Translations under genes and position numbers: made by a program
In this document: positions 55,543 through 64,000 of the stretch, piece by piece
Position numbering within the stretch: the first letter of the stretch is position 1
Layout of the letters: each line of letters begins with the position of its first letter
Origin: Mycobacterium senriense
GTDB taxonomy: Bacteria; Actinomycetota; Actinomycetes; Mycobacteriales; Mycobacteriaceae
Length of the DNA: 64,000 bases
Assembly: GCF_019668465.1 (NCBI RefSeq)
Contig: NZ_AP024828.1
Span: 1,364,001 to 1,428,000 of the forward strand
Direction: 5' to 3'
Notes under the pieces: model-generated
What the model saw: only the letters and a program-made list of their open reading frames with translations
Database searches by the model: none
What the model was told of the DNA's origin: nothing

Positions 55543-57294
55543 ATGTCCACCGCTTCGACGTCTACGAACCCGACGGGCCTGATCGACGGCATTCATCTCG
55601 TGGTGGACGCGCTGAAGGCCAACGACGTCGAGACGATCTACGGCATCGTCGGCATCCCGATCACCGACCTCGCACGCGTCGCGCAGGCATCGGGGATCCG
55701 CTACATCGGTTTTCGGCAGGAGACCTCGGCCGGCAACGCCGCGGCCGCCGCCGGATTCCTCACCCGGCGTCCCGGCGTCTGCCTCACCACGTCGGGGCCC
55801 GGCTTCCTCAATGCCCTGCCCGCGCTGGCGAACGCCACGACGAATTGCTTTCCGATGATCCAGATTTCCGGCTCCAGCAATCGGGCGCTGGTGGATCTGC
55901 AGCGCGGCGATTACCAGGATATCGATCAACTCAGTGCCGCAAAGCCGTTCGCCAAGGCGGCCTATCGGATCGGCCGGATCGAGGACATCGGCCGTGGCGT
56001 CGCGCGCGCCATTCGCACCGCGGTGTCCGGCCGGCCCGGCGGCGTCTACCTGGACATCCCCGGTGAGATCCTGGGCCAGGCTATCGACTCCGCCGCCGCC
56101 GCGGACACGGTCTGGCGGGTCATCGATCCCGCACCCCGGCAGCTGCCGGCGCCGGACGCGATCGACCGCGCGCTGGGCGTGCTGGCCCGAGCGCAGCGGC
56201 CGCTTATGGTGCTCGGCAAGGGTGCGGCGTATGCCCAGGCCGACAACGTGATTCGGAAGTTCGTCGAGACCACCGGGATTCCGTTCCTGCCGATGTCGAT
56301 GGCCAAGGGCCTGCTGCCGGATTCACACCCGCAGTCCGCCGCGGCCGCCCGCTCGCTGGCGATCGCGCGCGCCGATGCGGTCCTGTTGGTCGGTGCGCGC
56401 CTGAATTGGCTTCTGGGCCACGGGGAGTCACCGCAATGGGCCCCCGAAACCAAATTTGTGCAGGTGGACATCGCCGCGTCCGAGTTCGATAGCAACCAGC
56501 AGATCGATGCGCCGCTGGCCGGCGACATCGGCTCGGTGATGTCCGCGCTGTGTGACGGCGTGGCCGCGCGCCCGATCACCGCGCCAGCGGAGTGGGTCGG
56601 CGAACTGGCCGAGCGCACCGCGCGAAACGACGCCAAGATGCGCGAGCGCCTGGCCGAGGACCCGCACCCGATGCGGTTCTACAACGCCCTCGGCGCCATT
56701 CGCGCTGTGCTGCAGGACAACCGTGACGTGTATGTCGTCAACGAAGGAGCCAATGCGCTCGATCTGGCCCGCAATGTCATCGACATGGAGCTGCCGCGGC
56801 ACCGGCTGGACACCGGGACCTGGGGCGTGATGGGCATCGGGATGGGCTATGCCATCGGCGCCGCCGTCGAGACCGGCAAGCCGGTGGTCGCGATCGAGGG
56901 GGACAGCGCATTCGGTTTTAGCGGCATGGAGATCGAGACCATCTGCCGGTACCGACTCCCGGTCACCGTCGTCATCCTCAACAACGGCGGCGTCTACCGC
57001 GGCGACGAGGCCGCAGCCGGGGCGGCGGCAACGGGATCCGATCCGGCCCCGACCGTCCTGAGTGCCCGGGCACGCCATGAGCTGCTCGCGGAGGCGTTCG
57101 GCGGCAAGGGATATCACGTCACCACGCCGTCGGAGCTGCGCACGGCGCTGACGGAGGCGATCGGCTCCGGGGCGCCGTCGCTCATCGACTGCGAACTCGA
57201 CCCGGCGGCGGGCGTGGAGAGCGGGCACCTGTCCAACCTGAACCCGGCGAGCGCGGCCACGCGTCCGCCGGCCGCGGTCAGCGCCGGCGGGTAA
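55543..57294 (+). CDS. oxcA: oxalyl-CoA decarboxylase
   Basis: A 583-residue ThDP-dependent decarboxylase of the oxalyl-CoA decarboxylase type, converting oxalyl-CoA to formyl-CoA and carbon dioxide. Visible features are GIVGIPITDLARVAQ, the ThDP glutamate in FRQETSAGN, TTSGPGFLNAL, and the cofactor loop EGDSAFGFSGMEIE with the later NNGGVYRGDE. ATG 55543 has AGGAG upstream. The 3' end overlaps oxyS by 17 bp. Homologous members also act as 2-hydroxyacyl-CoA lyases, so that activity is an alternative. Confidence 0.9.
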   Translation: MSTASTSTNPTGLIDGIHLVVDALKANDVETIYGIVGIPITDLARVAQASGIRYIGFRQETSAGNAAAAAGFLTRRPGVCLTTSGPGFLNALPALANATTNCFPMIQISGSSNRALVDLQRGDYQDIDQLSAAKPFAKAAYRIGRIEDIGRGVARAIRTAVSGRPGGVYLDIPGEILGQAIDSAAAADTVWRVIDPAPRQLPAPDAIDRALGVLARAQRPLMVLGKGAAYAQADNVIRKFVETTGIPFLPMSMAKGLLPDSHPQSAAAARSLAIARADAVLLVGARLNWLLGHGESPQWAPETKFVQVDIAASEFDSNQQIDAPLAGDIGSVMSALCDGVAARPITAPAEWVGELAERTARNDAKMRERLAEDPHPMRFYNALGAIRAVLQDNRDVYVVNEGANALDLARNVIDMELPRHRLDTGTWGVMGIGMGYAIGAAVETGKPVVAIEGDSAFGFSGMEIETICRYRLPVTVVILNNGGVYRGDEAAAGAAATGSDPAPTVLSARARHELLAEAFGGKGYHVTTPSELRTALTEAIGSGAPSLIDCELDPAAGVESGHLSNLNPASAATRPPAAVSAGG

Positions 57295-58216
57295 GGCCCA
57301 ACAGCTGCGCGTCGAAGAACTCGTTCAGCGAAAGCCGCCCGGCGGACGCTGCCAGCGCGCGGGCGATCGGCGATCCGGGTTCGCTCGAGTTGGTGGCCAG
57401 GGCGACATCGGCTTTGAGCACCGGATCGACCATTTCCACCGCCCGGATGTCGGGCCCCAGCGGTGACGTCCACAGCCACGTGTGCGGCACGATGGATGCC
57501 CAGTTGCCCGCGGATGCCTGCGCGAATAGCGATGCGACGGAATCCGTTTCGACCTGGGGGCTGATGGTGATCGAATGGCCGGCGAACGCTTTGTCGATGA
57601 TCTGCCGATCGCGCATGTCGGGGGTGAGCAACGCCAGCGGGAGCTGCGCGGCCTCGGCCCAGGTCATCGTCGCCGCACCGGATCCCACCATGTCCGTGGG
57701 CGCCAACAACACGTAGCGCTCGTGGTACAGCGGAATCAGGTTCACATCGTGGGCCTCGTCGGGCGCCGCATGCACGATGGCGGCATCGATCTCGAACTCG
57801 CGCAGGCGCCGGTACAGTTCGGTGGCCGCCAGCCGGGACAGGATGTGCACCTTCACCAATGGGTGCGCCGAACAGAACGCCGAGAGCACCAGTGACGCGG
57901 TCGTGGACGCGGTGGGAACGGTGCCCAGCCGCAGGGTTCCGGTGATGCCCGAGCGCACGGCGTCCACTTCGGACTTGAACGCGTCGTGCTCGGCGAGAAT
58001 CCGCCTGGCCCACACCACCAACCGCTCGCCTTCGGGCGTGAGGCCCTCGAAACTGCGCCCGCGGTTGATCAGCGTGACGTTCAGTTCCCGCTCCAGCTTG
58101 GCGATCGCCGCCGACAGCGCCGGTTGGGAGACAAAGCATTTCTCGGCTGCCCGGGCGAAGTGCCGCTCGGAAGCGACGGCGACGAAATACTCCAGCTGAC
58201 GGAAGAGCACCCGCAC
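57278..58216 (-). CDS. oxyS: LysR-type regulator OxyS
   Basis: A 312-residue LysR-type regulator. The helix-turn-helix is EYFVAVASERHFARAAEKCF near residue 8, followed by SQPALSAAIAKLE. The substrate-binding domain begins near residue 90. The start may be GTG 58216 or GTG 58210; the latter has better spacing from AGGAG. The M. tuberculosis homologue Rv0117 is described as an oxidative stress regulator. Here it is convergent with oxcA and may also control the fadD7/oxcA pair. Confidence 0.9.
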   Translation of the reverse strand: MRVLFRQLEYFVAVASERHFARAAEKCFVSQPALSAAIAKLERELNVTLINRGRSFEGLTPEGERLVVWARRILAEHDAFKSEVDAVRSGITGTLRLGTVPTASTTASLVLSAFCSAHPLVKVHILSRLAATELYRRLREFEIDAAIVHAAPDEAHDVNLIPLYHERYVLLAPTDMVGSGAATMTWAEAAQLPLALLTPDMRDRQIIDKAFAGHSITISPQVETDSVASLFAQASAGNWASIVPHTWLWTSPLGPDIRAVEMVDPVLKADVALATNSSEPGSPIARALAASAGRLSLNEFFDAQLLGLTRRR

Positions 58217-58613
58217 TCCTCGGGTTCGGGCTCGGCCTTGGGCACCGATCCGATCCCGCTGAGGCTAACGCGTCGCCGGCGGGCGGGCCAAGCCGAACGT
58301 TTGGGCCACGACTTTTGCGGCTATCCCTACGAGTTCGGTCAAGTAAGCCGGCCGGAAGGTCGCGGCCGCGAAAACCGAAGCATCGGCGGCCCTTTCAGGC
58401 AACCACGGCCCGACCTCGGGCGACGGCCCACAGGCGGCGATCATGCGCCGCACTACCCATCCCGCTGCGCCCCGACACGGTTGAACTCAATCGGTGATCG
58501 AATCGTTACCGTGGCGGCCGGGCTGGCCTGTCATTGTTTGCTGAAACCGGTGACGAGTGGGTAACCAGTAGGATGTCGGTGTGTTGATCGCACCATCTCG
58601 AAGGGTGGACGCT
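58217..58613. other. 397-bp intergenic region between oxyS and ldtA
   Basis: Divergent promoter region for oxyS and ldtA. I see no RNA gene or repeat. Short reading frames on both strands (for example 58265-58453, minus) lack recognisable homology and a convincing ribosome-binding site. A TAGGAT -10-like hexamer (58569-58574) lies about 40 bp upstream of the ldtA start. Confidence 0.6.
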
Positions 58614-59369
58614 ATGCGGCGGGGTGTTCGTTATCTATTTGTTGTGGTCGCGATCACGGCTGTGGGTCTGGTGGCGCCGGTCGGTCGCGGCACCGCCTCC
58701 GTGCCGCTACCGCAACCCAGCCCCACAGTCGCCTCGATTTTGCCCGCCAACGGCGCCGTGGTCGGCGTGGCCCATCCGGTCGTGGTGACCTTCACCGCCC
58801 CGGTGGCCGATCGGGCCGCCGTCGAACGGTCGATCCACGTCACGTCGCCCAGTGGTACCCGCGGACACTTCGAGTGGGTTCAGAACACGGTCGTGCAGTG
58901 GGTGCCCAACCAGTACTGGCCGGCGCACACCCACGTGTCGGTCGGCGTGCAGGCGTTGTCGACGGGCTTCGACACCGGCGATGCGCTACTCGGCGTCGCC
59001 AGCATCTCCAAGCACACCTTCACCGTCAGCAGGGACGGAGAGGTCCTGCGCACCATGCCGGCGTCGATGGGCAAGCCCAGCCGCCCCACCCCGATGGGCA
59101 GCTTCACCGCGCTCGAAAAGCAGCGCACCGTGGTGATGGACTCACGGACCATCGGCATCCCGCTCAGCTCCCCCGAGGGATACAAGATCACCGCCTCATA
59201 CGCCGTTCGCGTCACCTGGAGCGGCGTCTACGTGCACTCCGCCCCGTGGTCGGTCGATTCCCAGGGCAACGCCAACGTCAGCCATGGCTGCATCAACCTC
59301 AGCCCCGACAACGCCGCCTGGTACTTCAACGAGGTGAACGTGGGCGATCCCATTCAGGTCGTGGCCTGA
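58614..59369 (+). CDS. ldtA: L,D-transpeptidase LdtA (LdtMt1-like)
   Basis: A 251-residue L,D-transpeptidase that forms 3-3 crosslinks in peptidoglycan. An N-terminal signal/membrane helix (residues 7-25) is followed by one Ig-like (Big_5) domain (about residues 40-125), and a YkuD catalytic domain. The latter has the active-site cysteine in SHGCINLS near residue 226 and the preceding YVHSAPWS. Length equals Rv0116c. The start at 58614 has GGGTGGA upstream. Confidence 0.94.
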   Translation: MRRGVRYLFVVVAITAVGLVAPVGRGTASVPLPQPSPTVASILPANGAVVGVAHPVVVTFTAPVADRAAVERSIHVTSPSGTRGHFEWVQNTVVQWVPNQYWPAHTHVSVGVQALSTGFDTGDALLGVASISKHTFTVSRDGEVLRTMPASMGKPSRPTPMGSFTALEKQRTVVMDSRTIGIPLSSPEGYKITASYAVRVTWSGVYVHSAPWSVDSQGNANVSHGCINLSPDNAAWYFNEVNVGDPIQVVA

Positions 59370-59423
59370 GCGCCAACGACACCTGCCCGGCGTGCCGCGA
59401 ACCCACCGGCGCCTCCGTCGCGG

Positions 59424-59439
59424 TGTGACAACCGTCACA
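59424..59439. promoter_or_regulatory. perfect CRP-type site
   Basis: TGTGA-CAACCG-TCACA matches the mycobacterial CRP (Rv3676-type) consensus TGTGA-N6-TCACA at all fixed positions. It lies 55 bp after ldtA and 72-87 bp upstream of the carboxylic acid reductase start, so the reductase gene is the likely target. Confidence 0.7.
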
Positions 59440-59454
59440 ACCATTGAACGGAAG

Positions 59455-59479
59455 CCTGAACCGTGGGGGTTCGTTCAGG
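59455..59479. promoter_or_regulatory. second inverted repeat upstream of the reductase gene
   Basis: CCTGAAC (59455-59461) and GTTCAGG (59473-59479) form a perfect 7-bp inverted repeat with an 11-bp spacer, 31 bp before the reductase start. It could be an operator for a second regulator overlapping the promoter downstream of the CRP-type site. Confidence 0.5.
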
Positions 59480-59510
59480 TAGACGAGTGATCGTCAACGA
59501 GAGGCGGGCC

Positions 59511-62500
59511 ATGACTGACGACGCGAAGCGCACGAAAGTTAGCTCCACCGGCCCGATCAGCGCGGTGCGCCAACAGGTAGCCGACCGCATCCGCGACCTG
59601 GACGCGCATGACGAAGAGTTCCGCGGCAGCAAGCCCGATTCCGCCGTGCAGCTCGCGGCACGCCAACCCGGCCTTCGGCTGCCGGAGATCCTGGAGATCT
59701 TCGCCGAGGGCTACGCCGATCGCCCCGCACTGGGCTGGCGGGCCCGCTCGTTGACCACCGATCCCGCCACCGGCCGAACCAACGCACAACTGCTGCCTCG
59801 GTTCGACACCATGACCTACCGCGAACTGTGGGCCAACGTCCGCGCCATCGCCGGCGCATGGCGACACGACACCGCCAATCCCGTTGCGCCCGGCGACTTG
59901 GTCGCCACCGTCGGTTTCGCGAGCGCCGAGTACCTCACCATCGATCTGGTCTGTGCCTACCTCGGGCTGGTGGCCGTGCCGCTGCAGCACAACACGACGG
60001 CCTCGCGGCTGAGGCCGATCGTCGAGGAGGTCGAGCCCTCCACGTTGGCCGCCGGTGTCGGTTATCTCGACCTGGCCGTCGAAGCGGCACTGGGTAGCTC
60101 GTCGTTGCGGCGGGTCGTGGTCTTCGACTACCGGCCCGAGGTCGACGAGCAACGCGAGCCCGTCGAACGCGCGCAGGCGAAGCTGACGGACGCCGGCGTC
60201 ACCGTTACTATCGAGACCCTCGACGACGTGATCGAGCGCGGGCGGACCCTACCGCCGGAGCCGATGTTCACCGGCGACACCGACGAGCGGCTGGCCATGA
60301 TCATGTACACCTCGGGCAGCACCGGATTGCCCAAGGGAGCCATGTACACCGAGCGGATGCTGTGCCGGTTGTGGACCACCGAACTGATGCCGGACTTCAC
60401 CGACACCCCGGTGATCAACGTGAATTTCATGCCGCTGAATCACCTGGGCGGCCGGATACCGCTGTCGACGGCGTTCCAGGCGGGCGGCACCAGTTACTTC
60501 GTCCCGGAGAGCGACCTGTCCACCCTGTTCGACGACTGGAACCTGGTGCGCCCCACCGAAATGGGACTGGTGCCACGCGTCGCGGAGATGCTGTACCAGC
60601 GCTACCAGAGTGCGGTCGATCGATTCGAAGTCGCGGGCGCCGACACCGCCGCGGCACAGGCGCACGCGCAGGTCGAGCTGCGCGAGCAGGTCCTCGGTGG
60701 ACGCATCGTGACCGCGTTCTGCGGCACCGCGCCACTGGCGGCCGAGATGCGCGCCTTCATCGAAACCTGTTTGGAAGTCCATGTTCTCGACGGCTACGGT
60801 CTGACCGAGGTCGGCATGGTGAGCAAGGACGGATGGATCACCCGACCGCCGGTGCAGGACTACAAGCTCATCGACGTTCCCGAGTTGGGCTATTTCCTCA
60901 CCGACAAGCCTTATCCGCGAGGCGAATTGCTGGTGAAGTCGCTGAGCGCCACGCCCGGGTACTTCAAACGGCCCGATGTCACCGCCAAGGCCTTCGACCC
61001 CGAGGGCTACTACCGCACCGGTGACGTGATGGCCGAGCTGGAGCCGGGCCGGCTCGCCTACGTCGACCGCCGCAACAACGTGCTGAAACTGGCCCAGGGC
61101 GAGTTCGTCGCCGTGGCGCGGCTGGAAGCGGTGTTCTCCAGCGCGGCACTGGTGCGCCAGGTCTTCGTCTACGGCAACAGCGAACGGCCCTATCTGCTGG
61201 CCGTTGTCGTCCCGACCGACGACGCCGCGGAGAGGTTCGCCGGCGACGCCGACGGCTTGAAGGCCGCCCTCGGTGAATCCCTGCGCCAGTCGGCCAAACT
61301 CGCCGAGCTGCAGTCCTACGAGGTACCCGTCGACTTCGTGGTCGAGACGGAGCCGTTCAGCGAGGACAACGGCCTGCTCTCCGGGGTGGGAAAGCTGCTG
61401 CGGCCCAAGCTCAAAGAGCACTACGGCGCCCGGCTCGAACAGCTGTACGCGGAGCTGGCCGAAAACCGGGTGACCGAATTGCGTGCCTTGCGCGAAGGCG
61501 CGGCCGACCACCCGGTGATCTTCACCCTCAGTCGCGCCGCCGAGGCGCTGCTCGGCCTGGCCGGCGGGCCGCCGGCGCCCGACGCGCTGTTCATCGAGCT
61601 CGGCGGCGACTCCCTGTCGGCGTTGACGTTTTCAAACCTGCTGCGTGACATCTTCGACGTCGATGTGCCCGTCGGAATGATCACCGGCCCGGCAACCGAC
61701 CTGGGCCAGCTCGCGGAATACGTTGAATCCGAACGCCAATCGGGGTCGCGGCGGCCGACCTTCGCAACCGTCCACGGGCGAGGCGCGACGCAGGTCCGCG
61801 CCGCGGACCTCACCTTGGACAAGTTCATCGACGCGACCACCCTGGTCGAGGCCCCGGCGCTGCCGCGCGCGACCGGCACGCCGCACACCGTCCTGCTCAC
61901 CGGCGCCAACGGCTACCTCGGCCGCTTCCTGATCCTGGAGTGGCTCGAACGGCTCGCCGAGACCGGCGGAAAACTCATCTCCGTCATCCGCGCCGCGGAT
62001 GCCGCGGCCGCCACCAAACGCCTGGAGGCCGTCTTCGATAGCGGCGATCCGCAACTGTTGGAGCGCTTCCGCACGCTGGCCGCCGATCACCTCGAGGTCA
62101 TCGTCGGCGATATCGGTGAGCCGAATCTCGGCCTACAGCAAGGCACCTGGGAGCGCCTCGCGCAGAGTGTGGATCTGATCGTCCATCCTGCCGCACTGGT
62201 CAACCACGTGCTGCCCTACGACCAACTGTTCGGCCCCAACGTGGTGGGCACCGCCGAATTGATTCGCCTGGCGATCACGACACGGATCAAGCCCGTCACG
62301 TACATGTCGACCGTCGCGGTGGCCCTGTCGGTCGATCCGGCCGCGTTCGCCGAAGACGGCGACATCCGTACCGTCAGCGCACTGCGGCCGGTCGATGACA
62401 GTTATGCGAACGGGTACGCGAACAGCAAGTGGGCCGGCGAGGTATTGCTGCGCGAGGCGCACGACCTGTGCGGCCTGCCCGTCGCGGTCTTCCGGTCCGA

Positions 62501-63092
62501 CATGATCCTGGCGCACAGCCGTTATGCCGGACAGCTCAATGTTCCAGATGCGTTCACCCGCTTGGTATTCAGCTTGCTGACCACCGGTATCGCACCGGCC
62601 TCCTTCTACCAGGCCGATCCGCAGGGAGGCCGTGCGATCGCCCACTACGACGGGTTGCCCGCCGACTTCGTGGCCGAAGCGGTGACCACGCTGGGCGAAC
62701 AGATCGCCACGGCCGCCGAGGATTCCGGCACCTACCGGTCCTTCGACGTGATGAACCCGCACGACGACGGCATCTCGCTGGATGTGTTCGTCGACTGGCT
62801 GATCGCCGCCGGACACGACATTCGGCGCATCGACGACTACGACGAGTGGCTGGGCCGGTTCACGACCGCCCTTCGCGCCCTGCCCGACAAGCAGCGCCAG
62901 CATTCGGTGCTGCCGTTGCTGGACGCCTACCGGAAACCGGAGACCCCGCTGCGCGGTGCCCCGGCCCCCACCGACGTGTTCCGCAGCGCCGTGCGGTCGG
63001 CGAAAATAGGTGCGGACCAAGACATTCCGCATCTGTCGGCGGCATTGATCGACAAGTACGTCGCCGATCTGCGCTTGCTTGGCCTGGTGTAA
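59511..63092 (+). CDS. car: carboxylic acid reductase (FadD9-type)
   Basis: A 1193-residue A-T-R enzyme that reduces carboxylic acids to aldehydes with ATP and NADPH. The adenylation domain (about residues 1-640) has [15 protein letters not shown]. The carrier domain has its phosphopantetheine serine at residue 701 ([12 protein letters not shown]). The reductase domain (about residues 785-1193) has [13 protein letters not shown] and the catalytic Tyr-Lys in YANSKWAG. It needs a phosphopantetheinyl transferase encoded elsewhere. ATG 59511 has GAGAGG upstream; a GTG at 59463 is less likely. H37Rv FadD9 (Rv2590) is at a different locus. Confidence 0.94.
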   Translation: MTDDAKRTKVSSTGPISAVRQQVADRIRDLDAHDEEFRGSKPDSAVQLAARQPGLRLPEILEIFAEGYADRPALGWRARSLTTDPATGRTNAQLLPRFDTMTYRELWANVRAIAGAWRHDTANPVAPGDLVATVGFASAEYLTIDLVCAYLGLVAVPLQHNTTASRLRPIVEEVEPSTLAAGVGYLDLAVEAALGSSSLRRVVVFDYRPEVDEQREPVERAQAKLTDAGVTVTIETLDDVIERGRTLPPEPMFTGDTDERLAMIMYTSGSTGLPKGAMYTERMLCRLWTTELMPDFTDTPVINVNFMPLNHLGGRIPLSTAFQAGGTSYFVPESDLSTLFDDWNLVRPTEMGLVPRVAEMLYQRYQSAVDRFEVAGADTAAAQAHAQVELREQVLGGRIVTAFCGTAPLAAEMRAFIETCLEVHVLDGYGLTEVGMVSKDGWITRPPVQDYKLIDVPELGYFLTDKPYPRGELLVKSLSATPGYFKRPDVTAKAFDPEGYYRTGDVMAELEPGRLAYVDRRNNVLKLAQGEFVAVARLEAVFSSAALVRQVFVYGNSERPYLLAVVVPTDDAAERFAGDADGLKAALGESLRQSAKLAELQSYEVPVDFVVETEPFSEDNGLLSGVGKLLRPKLKEHYGARLEQLYAELAENRVTELRALREGAADHPVIFTLSRAAEALLGLAGGPPAPDALFIELGGDSLSALTFSNLLRDIFDVDVPVGMITGPATDLGQLAEYVESERQSGSRRPTFATVHGRGATQVRAADLTLDKFIDATTLVEAPALPRATGTPHTVLLTGANGYLGRFLILEWLERLAETGGKLISVIRAADAAAATKRLEAVFDSGDPQLLERFRTLAADHLEVIVGDIGEPNLGLQQGTWERLAQSVDLIVHPAALVNHVLPYDQLFGPNVVGTAELIRLAITTRIKPVTYMSTVAVALSVDPAAFAEDGDIRTVSALRPVDDSYANGYANSKWAGEVLLREAHDLCGLPVAVFRSDMILAHSRYAGQLNVPDAFTRLVFSLLTTGIAPASFYQADPQGGRAIAHYDGLPADFVAEAVTTLGEQIATAAEDSGTYRSFDVMNPHDDGISLDVFVDWLIAAGHDIRRIDDYDEWLGRFTTALRALPDKQRQHSVLPLLDAYRKPETPLRGAPAPTDVFRSAVRSAKIGADQDIPHLSAALIDKYVADLRLLGLV

Positions 63093-63095
63093 CCG

Positions 63096-63707
63096 CTAGC
63101 CGGGCAGCCCGGCCCTGACCGCGGCATCCTGCTTGCGGGCGATGTCGAGGGCGACGGCCGGATCGAGCGGGTCGGTCGGCGCGCCATCGAATTCCAGGGT
63201 GACCAACGCCTTGCCTTCGGTGAAGACCAAGACCGTCATGGCCTGGGAGTTGTCCGGCGAGGTGCCCGAGATCGTCACCCCGTGGGCGCCGACGGCAAGC
63301 GGCTGCCAACTCCCATTCACCTTGCCGTTGTAACCGCCCTGGGTGGAAGCCAATTCGGCGGCGGCTGCCGCCGGGTCCGCGGCGACCGTGATGGTGTCCC
63401 ACAGCCGGCGGCTGCTGTCGGCGTTGGCGAACAGTTGGGCGACCCCCGGCGCGTTGTTGGGGTTGAGCATGGGCGACTGCGGCGCGGTGAGACCGCCGCC
63501 CACGTCGTTCGGCTTGATCAACAAGAAGCCGTAATCCGAGGGCTGACCCGAGGGCGGGCCGGTGACCACGCTCGAACTGGTCGAAGCGGCGGAACTCGAC
63601 GCCGACGGGGGCGAGGCCTTGTCGGCGCCGCCACATCCGCTGCTCGCGGCGCCGATCACGACGATGGCAACGGCCCAGCCGGCTTTGCCGATCCGATCAA
63701 CTTCCAC
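63096..63707 (-). CDS. putative lipoprotein
   Basis: A 203-residue exported protein. The signal peptide (AGWAVAIVVIGAASSGC) ends in a lipobox with the cysteine near residue 25. A Ser/Ala/Thr-rich linker (residues 30-55) follows, then a globular domain of about 140 residues that resembles LpqN/LpqT-type mycobacterial lipoproteins in layout. Function is unknown. The GTG at 63707 has AAGGA seven bases upstream. It is convergent with the reductase gene, with 3 bp between stops. Confidence 0.75.
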   Translation of the reverse strand: MEVDRIGKAGWAVAIVVIGAASSGCGGADKASPPSASSSAASTSSSVVTGPPSGQPSDYGFLLIKPNDVGGGLTAPQSPMLNPNNAPGVAQLFANADSSRRLWDTITVAADPAAAAAELASTQGGYNGKVNGSWQPLAVGAHGVTISGTSPDNSQAMTVLVFTEGKALVTLEFDGAPTDPLDPAVALDIARKQDAAVRAGLPG

Positions 63708-63804
63708 GCATGTTCCTTCCACGTGTCATCGGTATCCGGGTTTCACCGCGGCTCCCGACGCCGCCGGCGAAATGCTGGTGTGAACCAGGCTTGCTACGAA
63801 CATA

Positions 63805-63842
63805 TGCCCACTGGGCACCCGGTGGGTAGCACATCGGGTGCC
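63805..63842. promoter_or_regulatory. nested inverted repeats upstream of the oxidoreductase gene
   Basis: TGCCCA-C-TGGGCA (63805-63817) is a perfect palindrome, and GGCACCCG (63814-63821) with CGGGTGCC (63835-63842) forms a perfect 8-bp repeat. They end directly at a TATGCT -10-like hexamer (63843-63848), so they cover the -35 region, as operators do. Confidence 0.55.
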
Positions 63843-63887
63843 TATGCTGGCGTGGGTAGGAGCATCCTCGACCGGAAGGAGATCGGC

Positions 63888-64000
63888 ATGACGGCTGCGG
63901 CGGCGCGCGCGGTACGGTTCGACCGCTACGGCGGACGCGAGGTGTTGTACGTCGCCGACATCGAGATGCCCTCCCCCGAGCCCGGCGAGGTCGTCGTCGA
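63888..64000 (+). CDS. zinc-type alcohol dehydrogenase/quinone oxidoreductase, N-terminal part
   Basis: Only the first 37 codons are in the window. They read RAVRFDRYGGREVLYVADIE then MPSPEPGEVVV, the start of the GroES-like domain of medium-chain NADP-dependent quinone oxidoreductases. GGAAGGAG precedes the ATG. The rest is beyond the right edge, so the exact enzyme cannot be named. Confidence 0.8.
   Translation, partial: MTAAAARAVRFDRYGGREVLYVADIEMPSPEPGEVVV

Noticed and set aside
58265..58453. 62-codon frame in the oxyS-ldtA gap
   Set aside because: No convincing Shine-Dalgarno, no recognised domain and an overlapping frame on the opposite strand of equal quality.

Overview
This is high-GC chromosomal DNA from a mycobacterium, read in the opposite direction to the Mycobacterium tuberculosis H37Rv map. 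The backbone matches the H37Rv order Rv0157 to Rv0116c almost gene by gene: pntB-pntAb-pntAa, fadE2, ptpB, a short-chain dehydrogenase (Rv0148), an aldehyde dehydrogenase (Rv0147), two SAM methyltransferases with a TetR gene (Rv0146-Rv0144), a ClC channel (Rv0143c), Rv0142-Rv0137c, cyp138 with its TetR gene, ephF, Rv0133, fgd2/fHMAD, fadE1, htdZ, fbpC, mak, treS, pepA, Rv0121c, fusA2, fadD7, oxcA, oxyS and ldtA. Several genes are absent from H37Rv at these positions (Dps, pirin, manganese catalase, a hemerythrin-like protein, carboxylic acid reductase). The PE/PE_PGRS genes that H37Rv has here are missing. A non-tuberculous mycobacterium is therefore likely; I cannot name the species. These H37Rv comparisons are from memory.

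Region by region. 1-6.7 kb: transhydrogenase, acyl-CoA dehydrogenase, secreted-type phosphatase, SDR and ALDH. 6.9-12.2 kb: an LCP cell-wall ligase, paired methyltransferases, TetR and pirin. 12.3-19.3 kb: ClC channel, Dps, DNA glycosylase, small NTF2-like and DUF427 proteins, a methyltransferase, a 3beta-HSD-like gene broken by an amber codon, and msrA. 19.5-25.7 kb: a benzoylformate decarboxylase-like enzyme with a PucR-type regulator, CYP138 with TetR, a molbindin and an epoxide hydrolase. 25.7-33.7 kb: an accessory block (sulfotransferase, TetR, DUF1214, F420 luciferase-like enzyme, SRPBCC, and a membrane acyl desaturase with its reductase and TetR). 33.7-40.2 kb: GNAT, fgd2, hemerythrin, Mn catalase, GAF-ANTAR, fadE1, htdZ and a 57-aa acidic protein. 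40.2-44.4 kb: a CsoR-family thiol-stress operon, a phosphoesterase, and a MarR-ABC exporter operon. 44.6-53.7 kb: fbpC, a DUF1275 protein, the TreS-Mak trehalose/maltose-1-phosphate pair, pepA, an F420/PPOX protein and fusA2. 53.7-59.4 kb: the oxalate-type fadD7/oxcA/oxyS cluster and ldtA. 59.4-64 kb: carboxylic acid reductase, a lipoprotein and the start of a quinone oxidoreductase.

The most informative non-coding signals are a set of SigF-type promoters (GTTT-N15-GGGTAT-like). They lie in front of the Dps, hemerythrin and Mn-catalase genes and the gene for the 57-aa protein, which suggests one general-stress regulon spread through the window. Other signals are a perfect CRP-type site in front of the carboxylic acid reductase gene, a perfect KstR-type box in front of the broken 3beta-HSD operon, clustered GTAC palindromes between cyp138 and its TetR gene, and two strong hairpin terminators. 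I saw no rRNA, tRNA, CRISPR array, insertion sequence or prophage. No single locus is convincingly a new system. The best leads are the CsoR-like/DsbA-like/DUF302 operon and the sulfotransferase-to-SRPBCC block.
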